Source: Pseudomonadota bacterium
GTDB lineage: Bacteria > Pseudomonadota > Gammaproteobacteria > QQUJ01
Direction of reading: 5' to 3'
Length of the DNA stretch: 64,000 bases
Assembly (NCBI GenBank): GCA_008501635.1
Contig: QQUJ01000019.1
Span: 1 to 64,000 of the forward strand
Position numbers and translations under genes: made by a program. The notes under the pieces were generated by a model. It was not told where the DNA came from, did not search any database, and saw nothing but the letters and a program-made list of their open reading frames with translations. The first letter of the stretch is position 1. Every line of letters starts with the position of its first letter. This document shows positions 25,800 to 35,357 of the stretch, piece by piece.

Positions 25800-27107
25800 A
25801 TGACGAAAATTACACGTAGAGATTTTGTCAAAGCGACAGGTGCCGCCAGTTTGGTTGTGGCCGCGCCGGGCTTTGCCATCGCGGCGGGCAAAAAGAAAGT
25901 GGTCGTTGTCGGGGGTGGTATCGGCGGTAGCACCACCGCCAGCTACATCCGTATGGCGGATGCCTCCATCGAGGTGACACTGATCGAGCCCAACAAGACT
26001 TACCACACCTGCTTTATGAGCAATGAGGTCATCGGGGGTGAGCGGAGTATTGATTCCATCGCCTTTGGATACGATGGCTTGAAAGCGCGGGGTGTCAAAG
26101 TCGTTCACGATACGGTGACGGGGATCGACCCCAACGGCCGCATGGTCAAAACCGCCGGCGGCGGCAGTTATGGCTATGACCGCCTGGTGGTATCACCGGG
26201 TGTCGATTTCAAATGGGAAACCCTGGAGGGTTACGACGCGGCTGTTGCCGAGAAAGTCCCGCATGCCTGGAAAGCAGGTCCGCAGACTGCGACGTTGCGC
26301 AAGCAGCTCGAGGCGATGCGAGATGGCGGCACCGTGGTGATCTGCCCACCAGCCAACCCCTTCCGTTGCCCGCCTGGGCCTTACGAGCGCGCCAGTTTGA
26401 TCGCCGGCTACCTCAAACACCACAAACCGAAATCGAAAGTGTTGATCCTGGACGCCAAAGCCAAGTTCTCCAAGCAGGGCCTGTTCATGCAGGGCTGGAA
26501 GGACCTGTATGGCTACGGCACTCCCAACAGTCTGATCGAGTGGGTAGGTGGTGAGCAGACGGACCAGGGTATTGCGAAGGTCGATGCCGGTGCGATGACC
26601 GTTACGACCAAGTTCGGCGACAGCCACAAAGCCGATGTGTTGAACGTCATTCCAGCCCAGAAGGCCGGCATGATCGCTATCAGCACCGGGCTGACGGGTG
26701 ACGGTGAGTGGTGTCCGGTGGATAAGGGAACCTTCGAGTCCACCATTCACAAGAACATTCATGTCATCGGCGATGCCAGCATCGCGACCACGATGCCCAA
26801 GTCGGGCTACTCGGCCAATTCACACGCCAAGGTGACCGCAGCCGCCATTGTGGCGCTGCTTAACGGCCACGCACCGGGTACGCCGTCCTATGTCAACACT
26901 TGCTACAGTATCGTCGGCAAGGACTATGGCATCTCGGTGGCCGGTGTCTACCGCTTGGGCACCGACGACAAGGGCGCTCAGGTGATCGCCGGTGTCCCGG
27001 GTTCGGGTGGTTTGACACCCATGGACGCATCGGCGGAGGATCGTCGCCGCGAGGTGCAGTATGCTCACAGCTGGTTCAACAACATCACCAAAGATATTTT
27101 TGGTTGA
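25800..27107 (+). CDS. fccB: Flavocytochrome c sulfide dehydrogenase, flavin-binding subunit
   Basis: FccB oxidises sulfide to sulfur or polysulfide in the periplasm. The 435-residue precursor has a Tat-type signal ([19 protein letters not shown]), a GxGxxG FAD motif ([10 protein letters not shown]) and three cysteines. If the mature protein starts at Ala29/Ala30 these become Cys42 (covalent FAD site, TYHTCFMSN), Cys161 ([10 protein letters not shown]) and Cys339 (VNTCYSIVG). They match Cys42, Cys161 and Cys337 of the Allochromatium enzyme, where the last two form the active disulfide. An ATG at 25800 follows GGGGGAGAAG. A strong terminator follows. Confidence 0.95.
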   Translation: MTKITRRDFVKATGAASLVVAAPGFAIAAGKKKVVVVGGGIGGSTTASYIRMADASIEVTLIEPNKTYHTCFMSNEVIGGERSIDSIAFGYDGLKARGVKVVHDTVTGIDPNGRMVKTAGGGSYGYDRLVVSPGVDFKWETLEGYDAAVAEKVPHAWKAGPQTATLRKQLEAMRDGGTVVICPPANPFRCPPGPYERASLIAGYLKHHKPKSKVLILDAKAKFSKQGLFMQGWKDLYGYGTPNSLIEWVGGEQTDQGIAKVDAGAMTVTTKFGDSHKADVLNVIPAQKAGMIAISTGLTGDGEWCPVDKGTFESTIHKNIHVIGDASIATTMPKSGYSANSHAKVTAAAIVALLNGHAPGTPSYVNTCYSIVGKDYGISVAGVYRLGTDDKGAQVIAGVPGSGGLTPMDASAEDRRREVQYAHSWFNNITKDIFG

Positions 27108-27130
27108 TCTTGTTGACCGGCGGTAAACAG

Positions 27131-27158
27131 AAACGGGGCCTTCGGGCCCCGTTTTTTT
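27131..27158 (+). terminator. Rho-independent terminator after fccAB
   Basis: CGGGGCC-TTCG-GGCCCCG (27134-27151) has a stable UUCG-like tetraloop, extended by AAA/TTT, and is followed by seven T residues. It ends the fccAB transcript just before sfsA. Confidence 0.9.
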
Positions 27159-27171
27159 GTCCGACCGACTG

Positions 27172-27882
27172 ATGCGGTTCGATAAGCCGCTTATTGCGGG
27201 GCGTCTGATTCGGCGCTACAAGCGCTTTCTCGCCGATGTGGAATTGACGGACGGGCGGTTGGTTACGGCACATACCCCCAACACGGGTTCGATGATGGGC
27301 TGTGCAGATCCTGGATCACGAATTTGGCTGCGCGATACCGGTAGTTCCACACGAAAATACCCGTTGAGCTGGGAACTGGTGGAAAGTGAGAATGGGACGT
27401 TGGTCGGGATCAACACGGGACTGGCCAATCAGTTGGTTGTAGAAGCAATAGCGACCGGCGTCATTCCGCAGCTTCAGGGTTATCAGGTGATGCGCAGAGA
27501 GGTGCCCTACGGACGCGAGCGGAGCCGTATCGATCTCCTCCTGCAGGGAGAACACCTGCCCGACTGTTTTGTCGAGGTTAAGAATGTCACCTTGAAGGAT
27601 TCGACGGGCTGCGCCCGGTTTCCAGATGCGGTTACAGACCGGGGAGCACGTCATTTGCGGGAACTGCAAGCCTGTGTGCACGAAGGACACAGGGCAGTGA
27701 TGGTCTACTGTGTTCAACGCGGAGATGTCACCGCTTTTGGACCGGCGGATGCAATAGACCCCGAATACGGCAGGACGTTACGCGCCGCGGTGGCGCATGG
27801 TGTCGGGCTCATCGCCTGTCAGGCCATACCGACGGTACGTGCGATTGTCGTCGAGCGCACACTCCCGATTCGCTGGGATTGA
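27172..27882 (+). CDS. sfsA: SfsA family protein
   Basis: SfsA is a conserved nuclease-like/DNA-binding protein named for maltose fermentation effects in E. coli. The 236 residues contain the family motifs HTPNTGSMMG, RIDLLL (PD-(D/E)XK-like core) with FVEVKNVTL, and FPDAVTDRGARHLREL. A TTG at 27157 inside the terminator would add five residues, but the ATG at 27172 is likelier. Its role in this organism is unknown. The lolC reading frame begins in the following few bases. Confidence 0.92.
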   Translation: MRFDKPLIAGRLIRRYKRFLADVELTDGRLVTAHTPNTGSMMGCADPGSRIWLRDTGSSTRKYPLSWELVESENGTLVGINTGLANQLVVEAIATGVIPQLQGYQVMRREVPYGRERSRIDLLLQGEHLPDCFVEVKNVTLKDSTGCARFPDAVTDRGARHLRELQACVHEGHRAVMVYCVQRGDVTAFGPADAIDPEYGRTLRAAVAHGVGLIACQAIPTVRAIVVERTLPIRWD

Positions 27883-27935
27883 AAACGCTCGATGGGAGCG
27901 CGCCTTTTCCAGGGGTTTATGGTTTAATGCGCCCC

Positions 27936-29183
27936 ATGTTTCGACCCCTGGAACTCTATATCGGCCTGCGCTATACGCGTGCCAAGCGCCGTAACCACTT
28001 CATCTCCTTTATCTCGCTAACCTCGATCTTCGGGATCGCGCTGGGCATTACCGCGTTGATCACCGTGTTGTCGGTCATGAACGGATTCGAGACGGAGTTG
28101 CGCGAGCGCATCCTGGGTATGGCCTCCCACGCCACCATCAGTGGCCCCAACGAGGGACTGGAAGAGTGGCAAGGTGTCGCTGACGAGGCACGCAAGCATC
28201 CGCGCGTGGTGGGGGCAGCACCCTATGTCAATGCGCAGGTGATGCTCAGCTACGGCGACACCGTGAGTGGGGCGATGTTGCGCGGTGTATTGCCCGCAGA
28301 GGAGCCGGCGGTCTCCGAGGCGGTGCAGAAAATGTTGGTTGGGCACCTCTCGGATTTGCAGGCCGGCGAGTTCGGGATCATTCTCGGCAAAGAGCTGGCC
28401 TTCGCGCTGGGTCTGCGTGTTGGCGACAAGGTGACGGTCGTCACGCCCCAGGTGAACGTGACACCCGCCGGCATCCTGCCGCGCTTTAAACGCTTCACCG
28501 TCATCGGGCTCTTTGAGGTGGGAATGTACGAGTACGATCGCAACCTGGCCTTCATTCACCTGGAAGATGGCGCCAAGCTGCTCAGCATGGAAAATCGGGT
28601 CTCGGGTGTCCGCCTCAAACTCGATGATCTCTTTCAGGCACCGGTGGTGGTGCGGGAGATCGCCCGAAAGTTTGGCGGACGTCTTTTCGTCAGCGATTGG
28701 ACACGCCAGCACGCCAATTTCTTTCGTGCCATCCAGACCGAAAAGCGGGTGATGTTCATTATCCTGCTGCTTATTGTTGCCGTTGCGGCGTTTAACATCG
28801 TCTCGACCCTGGTGATGGTGGTAACGGACAAGCAGAGCGACATCGCTATTTTACGTACCCTCGGCCTGACCCCGCGGAGTGTCATGGCCGTTTTTATCGT
28901 GCAAGGAGCGCTGATAGGGGTGATCGGCTTGATCCTCGGAGTTGCCGGTGGCGTCGCATTGGCACTCAATGTGGAGACGATCGTGCCTGCCATAGAACGA
29001 TTGTTTGGAATCCGGTTTCTGTCGCCCGATGTTTACTACATCAGCAACCTGCCCTCGGAACTGCACTGGGATGACGTAGTGCGCATTGGTGGAGTGGCTT
29101 TTTTGATCAGTCTGGTGGCGACTCTCTATCCTGCGTGGCGCGCGGCCCGTACTCAGCCTGCTGAGGCGCTGCGTTATGAATAG
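27936..29183 (+). CDS. lolC: Lipoprotein-releasing ABC transporter permease (LolC/LolE)
   Basis: It extracts outer-membrane lipoproteins from the inner membrane and passes them to LolA, with LolD providing ATP hydrolysis. The 415-residue protein has one N-terminal helix, a large periplasmic domain, and three C-terminal helices ([20 protein letters not shown] onwards). [21 protein letters not shown] is a typical LolC/E start. ATGs at 27927 and 27936 both fit; I favour the latter by homology. Only one permease gene is present, so the complex is probably a homodimeric LolF-type. Confidence 0.93.
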   Translation: MFRPLELYIGLRYTRAKRRNHFISFISLTSIFGIALGITALITVLSVMNGFETELRERILGMASHATISGPNEGLEEWQGVADEARKHPRVVGAAPYVNAQVMLSYGDTVSGAMLRGVLPAEEPAVSEAVQKMLVGHLSDLQAGEFGIILGKELAFALGLRVGDKVTVVTPQVNVTPAGILPRFKRFTVIGLFEVGMYEYDRNLAFIHLEDGAKLLSMENRVSGVRLKLDDLFQAPVVVREIARKFGGRLFVSDWTRQHANFFRAIQTEKRVMFIILLLIVAVAAFNIVSTLVMVVTDKQSDIAILRTLGLTPRSVMAVFIVQGALIGVIGLILGVAGGVALALNVETIVPAIERLFGIRFLSPDVYYISNLPSELHWDDVVRIGGVAFLISLVATLYPAWRAARTQPAEALRYE

Positions 29184-29895
29184 TCCGCCAGAGGTTGTGC
29201 GGGCTTCAGAATCGGTGCTGGCCTGCAGCGGGTTGACGCGGGTATTTCGTGAAGGGGACTTGCATGCTGAGGTACTGCGCTCGCTCGATTTCAGCGTGGC
29301 CCCGGGGGAACGGGTTGCTATTCTCGGTTCATCGGGGTCGGGCAAAAGCACACTGCTGCATTTGCTCGGCGGTCTGGATGTGCCGACCTCGGGCGAGGTG
29401 ACCATCGACGGGCAGCTCACTCACATCATGAGCGATGCGGCGCGCGGTCGCCTGCGCAATCGTGTGCTCGGCTTTGTCTACCAGTTCCATCATCTGCTGC
29501 CGGAGTTCACGGCGTTGGAAAACGTGGCCATGCCGCTGCTGATTCAGGGTTTGACGCCCCAGACTGCCGCTCATCAGGCGCGCGAACTGCTGGCGCGGGT
29601 GGGACTGACAGATCGCGAACGCCATCGTCCCGGAGAACTTTCCGGCGGTGAACGCCAGCGGGCTGCAGTGGCAAGGGCACTGGTCACACGGCCCAAATGC
29701 GTACTCGCCGATGAACCCACCGGTAACCTGGACCGGCGCAATGCCGAGCAGGTCTACGATCTCATGCTGGAACTCAACATCGAGCTGGGAACCAGTCTGG
29801 TTCTGGTGACGCATGATCTGGAACTGGCGGCGCGCATGGATCGGATCTGCACTCTGAGTGATGGCCGTATCGTTGAATCCGACCTGCGTCGTTAG
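29176..29895 (+). CDS. lolD: Lipoprotein-releasing system ATP-binding protein LolD
   Basis: The 239-residue ABC ATPase has Walker [10 protein letters not shown], the Q loop region, signature [15 protein letters not shown], Walker [10 protein letters not shown] and the H loop THD. It overlaps lolC by eight bases. It energises lipoprotein release with the LolC-type permease. The N-terminal 13 residues are longer than in E. coli. Confidence 0.96.
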   Translation: MNSPPEVVRASESVLACSGLTRVFREGDLHAEVLRSLDFSVAPGERVAILGSSGSGKSTLLHLLGGLDVPTSGEVTIDGQLTHIMSDAARGRLRNRVLGFVYQFHHLLPEFTALENVAMPLLIQGLTPQTAAHQARELLARVGLTDRERHRPGELSGGERQRAAVARALVTRPKCVLADEPTGNLDRRNAEQVYDLMLELNIELGTSLVLVTHDLELAARMDRICTLSDGRIVESDLRR

Positions 29896-29930
29896 CGTGA
29901 AACGACGTTGCACCGGCTTAGCGAGCCCGG

Positions 29931-30494
29931 TTAGCTGTCTTTCGAGGAGTCGTTGGTCGCGGTGGGGTTATCCCTCGCTTCCCGACGGCGCAGGCGGCGC
30001 GACTTCCAATCCTTGATGACATGCAGGCGCCAGAAACCGCGCATAAGGACATAGCCCGCGCTGGATGCGGTGACAGCGGAAACCAGGCAGCCCAGCAAAA
30101 ATGGCTGCCAAATCAAGGCGAGTTCGCTGCGCAGCCACTCCATCGAGATTGCAAATTCCACTTCGCTGACGGGTGTTCCTAAAATCCAAGTGCCCACCAG
30201 ATAGCAAAAGTAGAAGATGGGTGGCATCGTCACCGGATTGGTAATCCAGACCAAGCCCACCGCGATCGGTAGATTGACCCTGAACAGAATCGCCCCAGCC
30301 GCCGAAAGCACCATCTGGAAGGGGACCGGTACGAATGCGTTAAAAAGGCCTAACGCGAAAGCACCCGAGACTGACCGGCGGTTGAGATGAAACAGATTGG
30401 GATCATGCAACAAATGCCCAAAGATCCGTAGATGTTTGTGATCGCGGATCTTGTGGCGATCAGGCATGAAGCGTTTTATGATTTTTCTGGCCAA
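29931..30494 (-). CDS. DUF2062 membrane protein
   Basis: This protein family has an unknown function and is often near comEC. The 187-residue reading from a TTG at 30494 includes the family N-terminus ARKIIKRFMPDRHKIRDHKHLRIFG, then LHDPNLFHLNRRSVSGAFALGLF and two or three membrane helices. The start is uncertain: an ATG at 30467 or codons up to TTG 30605 are alternatives, and none has a good binding site. It converges with lolD and diverges from comEC. Confidence 0.78.
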   Translation of the reverse strand: MARKIIKRFMPDRHKIRDHKHLRIFGHLLHDPNLFHLNRRSVSGAFALGLFNAFVPVPFQMVLSAAGAILFRVNLPIAVGLVWITNPVTMPPIFYFCYLVGTWILGTPVSEVEFAISMEWLRSELALIWQPFLLGCLVSAVTASSAGYVLMRGFWRLHVIKDWKSRRLRRREARDNPTATNDSSKDS

Positions 30495-30614
30495 CGGTTG
30501 GGTCGAGTCGATAAGAATTGTGGCTGCGGTCTCATGGATTTGCCGCGGTTCCCTGTCAACGCCGGGCATTCCTGACGTTGTCAGGACATTATCCACATTT
30601 TTCAAGGAAGGAAC

Positions 30615-32933
30615 ATGTTCGCAGGGACGCTCGCTTGGTTGCTGGGAATTGTGGCGCTACAGTCGCTGCCCGAACTTCCATCCCTCTTTTGGATCTCTCC
30701 GCTACCGTTGGTGGTGCTTTTGGCCTGGCGGTGCCGGCGGTGTCGGTGTCTGGCCATTGCCTTGACCGGTTTCGTATGGGCACTGGTGCATGCCTATTGG
30801 GTGGTCGACCGAGTGCTGCCCTTGCAGTTGGAGGGCGCCGATGTCGAAGTGACCGGGCGTGTGGTGGGTATACCCGAGTACGATGCCGGGCGCCTGCGAT
30901 TCCGGTTTGATGTCCAGAAGCTTTCTCATCAAGGTCTAACTTATCCCTCGCCGGGGCAGATCCGGCTCAGTTGGTATCGTGACTATCAGCAACTCGGCAG
31001 CGGCGAGATCTGGCGAGTTACTGCCCGCCTCAAACGGCCACGCGGGTTCAGCAATCCGGGAGGATTTGACTACGAAGGGTGGCTCTATCGTGAAGGGATA
31101 CGGGCAACGGGCTATGTGCGATCGGATGTGCGAAACCGCCGATTAAATGCTGCCGGCCCACGGCCGTTCAGCATCGATCGCCTGCGTGCCGACGGGATCA
31201 GGCGCATGCAAGCGCACCTGGAGGGCGCTGAGTTCGGGGGAATTCTCAGTGCGTTGGCTCTGGGTGATCGTTCCGCCATCAGTGCCGAACAGTGGGAAGT
31301 ACTGCGCGGCACGGGAATCAGCCATTTGATGGCCATATCCGGACTGCACGTCGGGCTGGTGGCAGGGATGATGTTTGGTTTGGTTCGCTTTCTTTGGGCG
31401 GGATGGCCAGGGGCGTCACGCTGGCTTGCTGCACCCCGCGCGGCGGGGTGTGGAGCGATCCTGGGGGCCCTGGGGTACGCTGCGCTGGCGGGTTTCTCGA
31501 TACCCACTCAACGTGCCTTGATCATGGTGGCAGTCGTGATGGGTGCGGTTGTGATGATGCGTACGCTTCAGCCCACGCGGAGCCTGTTCCTTGCGCTGGC
31601 GTTGGTGGTGGCCTGGGATCCGAATGCCGTGCTTGCGGTGGGATTTTGGCTCTCCTTCGCGGCGGTTGGCCTGATTCTTTGGGTAATGGTAGGGGAACGC
31701 AGCGCACCAGCGCTTCGCTATCGCTGGCTGAAAATCCAGGGAGTGATCACCCTAGGCCTATTTCCATTGATGGCACTCGCATTCGGACAGGTTTCGTTGG
31801 TGGCGCCGATCGCCAATCTTCTTGCCATTCCCTGGGTGGGTTTTGTCACCGTCCCGCTGACGCTACTGGGGGTGCTCGCGTTGCCTGTCAACGCCACTCT
31901 CGCGGCATTGTTGCTCCAGATCGCGCACTATTCGCTGGCAGTGCTCTGGTGGCCGATGGAGTGGTTGGCCGAACTGCCTCTCGCGTTGCTGCGTATCGCC
32001 GAGCCGCCTTTCTGGAGTGCGGTCCTGGGAGGATTCGGCGCGTTGATGCTGCTGTTGCCGCGGGGTATTCCCCTTCGCGGTCTCGGTCTGTTGCTGATGG
32101 TCCCGATGGTCGTCCTGACGGCGCACCCTCAACCATCGGAGGGTGGCTTCCGTGTAACCCTCCTGGACGTAGGTCAGGGCTTGGCCGTTGTGGTACGAAC
32201 CGCCAACCACACGTTGCTCTACGATGCCGGTCCGCGCTATGGCGATCACTTTGACGCCGGTTCTGCCGTGGTGGTGCCGTATCTGCGCAGTTTGGGTGTG
32301 GACCGACTCGACCGGCTTGTGGTCAGCCATGGGGATAGCGATCACACCGGAGGCGTCAACGCGGTACGGCGCGAGATAGCGGTGGGCGATATCCGGCGGG
32401 CGCCCAATCCGGGAGAATCACTGCTTGCAGAGCACTGCCAGGCGGCGATGCGTTGGGAGTGGGATGGGATTGAATTCTCCGTATTGCATCCTGCCTCAAG
32501 CTACACTGATCCGGCAGCGGAGAACGACCACTCCTGCGTGCTGAGTGTTCGCGCAGGAGACTATCGGGTGCTGTTGACGGGTGATATCGAGCGGTTCGCA
32601 GAGGCCGAGTTGCTACGGAACAGATCCGGAGAACTGCGGGCGGATCTTCTCGTCGTGCCGCATCACGGGAGCGCGACCTCCTCCTCCAGCGAATTTATCG
32701 CGTTGGTCAGGCCCAAAATGGCCTGGGTGAGCGCCGGCTATGCCAACCGATGGGGATTTCCCAAACCCGAAATCATTGCACGGTACCGCTCGGCGGGCGC
32801 TGCGGTATGGACAACGGCGCAATACGGCGCCATGGAAGTGGCGGTGGATCCACGCCTTGGGTTTGGCGTGCCGAGGTTGTGGCGACTGAAGTCGCAACGT
32901 TACTGGAGCGCGACCTTTGGGGGGGGAGGGTAA
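30615..32933 (+). CDS. comEC: DNA internalization competence protein ComEC/Rec2
   Basis: ComEC forms the inner-membrane channel that takes up single-stranded DNA. The 772 residues comprise N-terminal membrane helices, an OB-like DUF4131 domain (about 75-180), the competence domain of many helices (about 230-510), and a metallo-beta-lactamase-like domain. The latter carries LDVGQGLAVVV and SHGDSDHTGG and ends with VPHHGSATSSS. The full length indicates a working gene and therefore potential for natural transformation. A binding site AAGGAAGGAAC precedes the ATG. Confidence 0.93.
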   Translation: MFAGTLAWLLGIVALQSLPELPSLFWISPLPLVVLLAWRCRRCRCLAIALTGFVWALVHAYWVVDRVLPLQLEGADVEVTGRVVGIPEYDAGRLRFRFDVQKLSHQGLTYPSPGQIRLSWYRDYQQLGSGEIWRVTARLKRPRGFSNPGGFDYEGWLYREGIRATGYVRSDVRNRRLNAAGPRPFSIDRLRADGIRRMQAHLEGAEFGGILSALALGDRSAISAEQWEVLRGTGISHLMAISGLHVGLVAGMMFGLVRFLWAGWPGASRWLAAPRAAGCGAILGALGYAALAGFSIPTQRALIMVAVVMGAVVMMRTLQPTRSLFLALALVVAWDPNAVLAVGFWLSFAAVGLILWVMVGERSAPALRYRWLKIQGVITLGLFPLMALAFGQVSLVAPIANLLAIPWVGFVTVPLTLLGVLALPVNATLAALLLQIAHYSLAVLWWPMEWLAELPLALLRIAEPPFWSAVLGGFGALMLLLPRGIPLRGLGLLLMVPMVVLTAHPQPSEGGFRVTLLDVGQGLAVVVRTANHTLLYDAGPRYGDHFDAGSAVVVPYLRSLGVDRLDRLVVSHGDSDHTGGVNAVRREIAVGDIRRAPNPGESLLAEHCQAAMRWEWDGIEFSVLHPASSYTDPAAENDHSCVLSVRAGDYRVLLTGDIERFAEAELLRNRSGELRADLLVVPHHGSATSSSSEFIALVRPKMAWVSAGYANRWGFPKPEIIARYRSAGAAVWTTAQYGAMEVAVDPRLGFGVPRLWRLKSQRYWSATFGGGG

Positions 32934-32995
32934 ATCGAGTAACATAGCGCCTTTGGTTTTACGGTCTGCCGAATGATGATCATGATCTGCGATCG

Positions 32996-33094
32996 GTGAC
33001 GCACGCGCAGGTGCGGAACAATCGTGTGGCGTTGGAAATAGTGGCGGACTATCTCGGGAAGTTGGTTGTGGAGAAGTACGAGGGGAATCTGTAA
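32996..33094 (+). CDS. Possible 32-codon frame directly upstream of the TolQ/ExbB-like gene
   Basis: A GTG-initiated frame ends in TAA immediately before the GTG start of the next gene, whose binding site lies inside it. The sequence (NNRVALEIVADYLGKLVV inside) is protein-like, and the frame stays open back to 32948 without a start. It could be a coupled small ORF or the degraded tail of a lost gene. No family is recognised. Confidence 0.3.
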   Translation: MTHAQVRNNRVALEIVADYLGKLVVEKYEGNL

Positions 33095-33733
33095 GTGTTC
33101 GAGTTGATCAAATCTGGCGGTTGGCTGATGGTGCCTATCATCGCTTGTTCCGTCCTGTCGCTGGCGATCATCGCGGAGCGATTCTGGTCATTACAGACCA
33201 AACGCGTTCTGCCCAAGCATCTGGTGGCTCAGGTGTGGCACATGTACCGCAACGATCAACTCGACTCACACCGTGTGCAGTCGCTGCGCAAGGGTTCCAT
33301 GTTGGGTAAAATCCTCGCAGCCGGATTGGTCAACCTTCACCATGAGCGCGAGATCATGAAAGAGGCGATCGAGGAGACTGGGCGGCAGGTGGTGCACGAG
33401 ATGGAGCGCTACCTCAACACGCTCGGCACCATTGCTTCGATCTCGCCATTACTGGGGCTGCTGGGAACCGTGATCGGCATGATCAAGGTCTTCTCCGCCA
33501 TTTTGGGGCATGGGGTGGGTAATCCCACCGTTCTGGCGGGCGGTATCTCCGAGGCGCTGATCACAACGGCTGCGGGGCTTTCGGTCGCGATTCCAACGCT
33601 GATGTTCTATCGATTCTTTCGTGGTCGTGTCGACGAGCTGGTGGTGCGCATGGAAGAGGAGGCGTTGAAGATGGTCGAGGTGATGCATGGCCAGCGCGAA
33701 AAGGATGTGGATGAGGAGGTGACGGTGAAGTGA
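33095..33733 (+). CDS. MotA/TolQ/ExbB-family proton channel protein
   Basis: The 212-residue protein has three membrane helices: GGWLMVPIIACSVLSLAIIAE, a central pair (LNTLGTIASISPLLGLLGTVIGMI) and AAGLSVAIPTLMFY. Conserved family residues in the second and third helices are visible. It would energise an outer-membrane process by proton motive force with the ExbD/TolR-like partner downstream (GTGA overlap). The GTG start follows GAGGGGAATC. In relatives this pair stands between comEC and lpxK; a TonB gene is not present. Confidence 0.9.
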   Translation: MFELIKSGGWLMVPIIACSVLSLAIIAERFWSLQTKRVLPKHLVAQVWHMYRNDQLDSHRVQSLRKGSMLGKILAAGLVNLHHEREIMKEAIEETGRQVVHEMERYLNTLGTIASISPLLGLLGTVIGMIKVFSAILGHGVGNPTVLAGGISEALITTAAGLSVAIPTLMFYRFFRGRVDELVVRMEEEALKMVEVMHGQREKDVDEEVTVK

Positions 33734-34149
33734 ACCTGAGACTGAACCGTAAGGAAGAGCCGGATCTCAATCTCACCCCGTTGATTGATGTGGTGTTTTT
33801 GCTGCTGATCTTTTTCATGGTCTCGACCACCTTTGATCGCGAAGCGGAGTTGAAGATTGAGCTCCCGGAGGCGGCGGGCGAGGAGCGTGAGCAGCCTTCC
33901 GATCCTATTGAGATTACCATCGATGCTGAAGGCCGCTATTTCGTGAACCGTCAGGAGGTTCTGAATACCAAGCTCGAAACGTTGAAACAGGCGATTGCGA
34001 AAAGCGTTGCGGATCGGCGTGAGCCCCCACTTATCATCAGTGCCGACGCCCGCACTCCCCATCAGGCAGTTATCCGCGCCATGGACGCAACCCGTCAACT
34101 GGGCATCGTCCATATCACTTTTGCCACCAAACAACCGCCCGAGGAATGA
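33730..34149 (+). CDS. ExbD/TolR-family biopolymer transport protein
   Basis: The 139 residues have one N-terminal helix with the essential Asp in LNLTPLIDVVFLLLIFFMV and a periplasmic ExbD domain. It starts at GTG overlapping the previous gene by four bases (stop TGA inside GTGA). Its C-terminus includes the typical LIISADARTPHQAVIRAMDA motif. It forms a proton-driven complex with the upstream channel. Confidence 0.92.
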   Translation: MNLRLNRKEEPDLNLTPLIDVVFLLLIFFMVSTTFDREAELKIELPEAAGEEREQPSDPIEITIDAEGRYFVNRQEVLNTKLETLKQAIAKSVADRREPPLIISADARTPHQAVIRAMDATRQLGIVHITFATKQPPEE

Positions 34150-34195
34150 GGCGTACCCGCCGCCCTGTCTCTCGGAAACGGTGCGTTGCAGGGCA

Positions 34196-35185
34196 TTGAA
34201 ATCCCTCGACCGCTATTGGTATAGCGATCGACCGGTGGTCTGGTTGCTGATCCCTGTTTCGTGGCTCTTTCGCCTGGTGGTCGCCGCACGGCGACTTGCC
34301 TATCGCACAGGAATTCTGCGTACCCGTCGTTTGCCGATTCCGGTCATCGTGGTCGGGAATATCACGGTTGGAGGCAGCGGAAAAACGCCGCTGGTGGCTT
34401 GGCTTGCGAACCTTTTGCGGGAACACGGCTATCAACCGGGTCTGGTCAGCAGGGGGTACGGAGGTAAGGCGGCACACTGGCCACAGCAGGTTCGCAGCGA
34501 TAGCGACCCCGTTACAGTGGGTGATGAGGCGGTATTGTTGGCCTCACGCACGCGCTGTCCGATGGCGGTGGGCCCCGATCGCGCCGGGGCGGCAAAAGCA
34601 CTGCTCGAACATCGGCGTTGCGACGTAATCGTCTCAGATGACGGTTTGCAGCATTACGCTCTGGGGCGAGACATTGAAATCGCGGTAGTCGATGGGGTGC
34701 GACGACTGGGAAACGGGCATATGCTGCCGGCTGGACCATTGCGTGAACCCAAACGGCGTTTGCGGCGCGTGGATTTTGTCGTGGCTACGGGAGGCGGGGG
34801 CCATGGCGAGTACGGTATGAAACTGCGGCCCGCCCTGCCGCGACGCGTGGGCGGTGACGATGAGGCTGTATCGTGGCAGGCTTTCGCCGGGCGGACGGTA
34901 CATGCGGTTGCCGGCATCGGACACCCGTCGCGTTTTTTTGCGGCTCTGCGCAAACAGGGCCTCGACATAGTCGAACACCCCTTTCCCGATCATCATGGTT
35001 TCAGCCGCGAAGACCTCCGTTTTGCGAAGTCGGACGAAGCTATCCTGATGACCGAGAAAGATGCGGTAAAATGTCGGCACTTCGAAAACGCCAATCTCTG
35101 GTATGTGCCTGTCGTCGCGGAACTGGATCCGCGCTTCGGCGAGCGCTTGCTGGCCTTACTGGACAGGAAGAAAACACGTGGATAG
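34196..35185 (+). CDS. lpxK: Tetraacyldisaccharide 4'-kinase
   Basis: LpxK phosphorylates the 4' position of the lipid A disaccharide at the inner membrane. The 329-residue protein has an N-terminal amphipathic helix ([15 protein letters not shown]), Walker A GGSGKTP (near residue 60) and the ISDDGLQHY-type motif with Asp. [13 protein letters not shown] is also present. The TTG at 34196 is the start suggested by homology (MKSLDRYWY); a GTG at 34181 is the alternative. msbA, often adjacent, is not here. The 3' end overlaps the Trm112-like gene by eight bases. Confidence 0.93.
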   Translation: MKSLDRYWYSDRPVVWLLIPVSWLFRLVVAARRLAYRTGILRTRRLPIPVIVVGNITVGGSGKTPLVAWLANLLREHGYQPGLVSRGYGGKAAHWPQQVRSDSDPVTVGDEAVLLASRTRCPMAVGPDRAGAAKALLEHRRCDVIVSDDGLQHYALGRDIEIAVVDGVRRLGNGHMLPAGPLREPKRRLRRVDFVVATGGGGHGEYGMKLRPALPRRVGGDDEAVSWQAFAGRTVHAVAGIGHPSRFFAALRKQGLDIVEHPFPDHHGFSREDLRFAKSDEAILMTEKDAVKCRHFENANLWYVPVVAELDPRFGERLLALLDRKKTRG

Positions 35186-35357
35186 AAAACTGCTGGACAT
35201 CTTGGTTTGCCCCGTTTGCAAAGGACCTCTGGTCTTTAAAAAGGTGGAGCAGGAATTGATCTGCAAAGTGGACCGGCTCGCCTATCCTATTCGCGACGAC
35301 ATTCCCGTAATGCTCGAGGAAGAGGCGCGTCAACTTCCAGGCGACGAGGAGGTCTGA
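35178..35357 (+). CDS. Trm112 family small zinc-ribbon-like protein
   Basis: The 59-residue protein corresponds to E. coli YcaR, always beside lpxK and kdsB. It has CPVCKGPL with two Cys, but only Cys52-region replaced in the C-half ([21 protein letters not shown]), as is usual for bacterial members. The GTG start at 35178 follows GGAAG. It overlaps lpxK by eight bases and is followed immediately by kdsB. Trm112-type proteins bind methyltransferases; the bacterial role is unknown. Confidence 0.9.
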   Translation: MDRKLLDILVCPVCKGPLVFKKVEQELICKVDRLAYPIRDDIPVMLEEEARQLPGDEEV

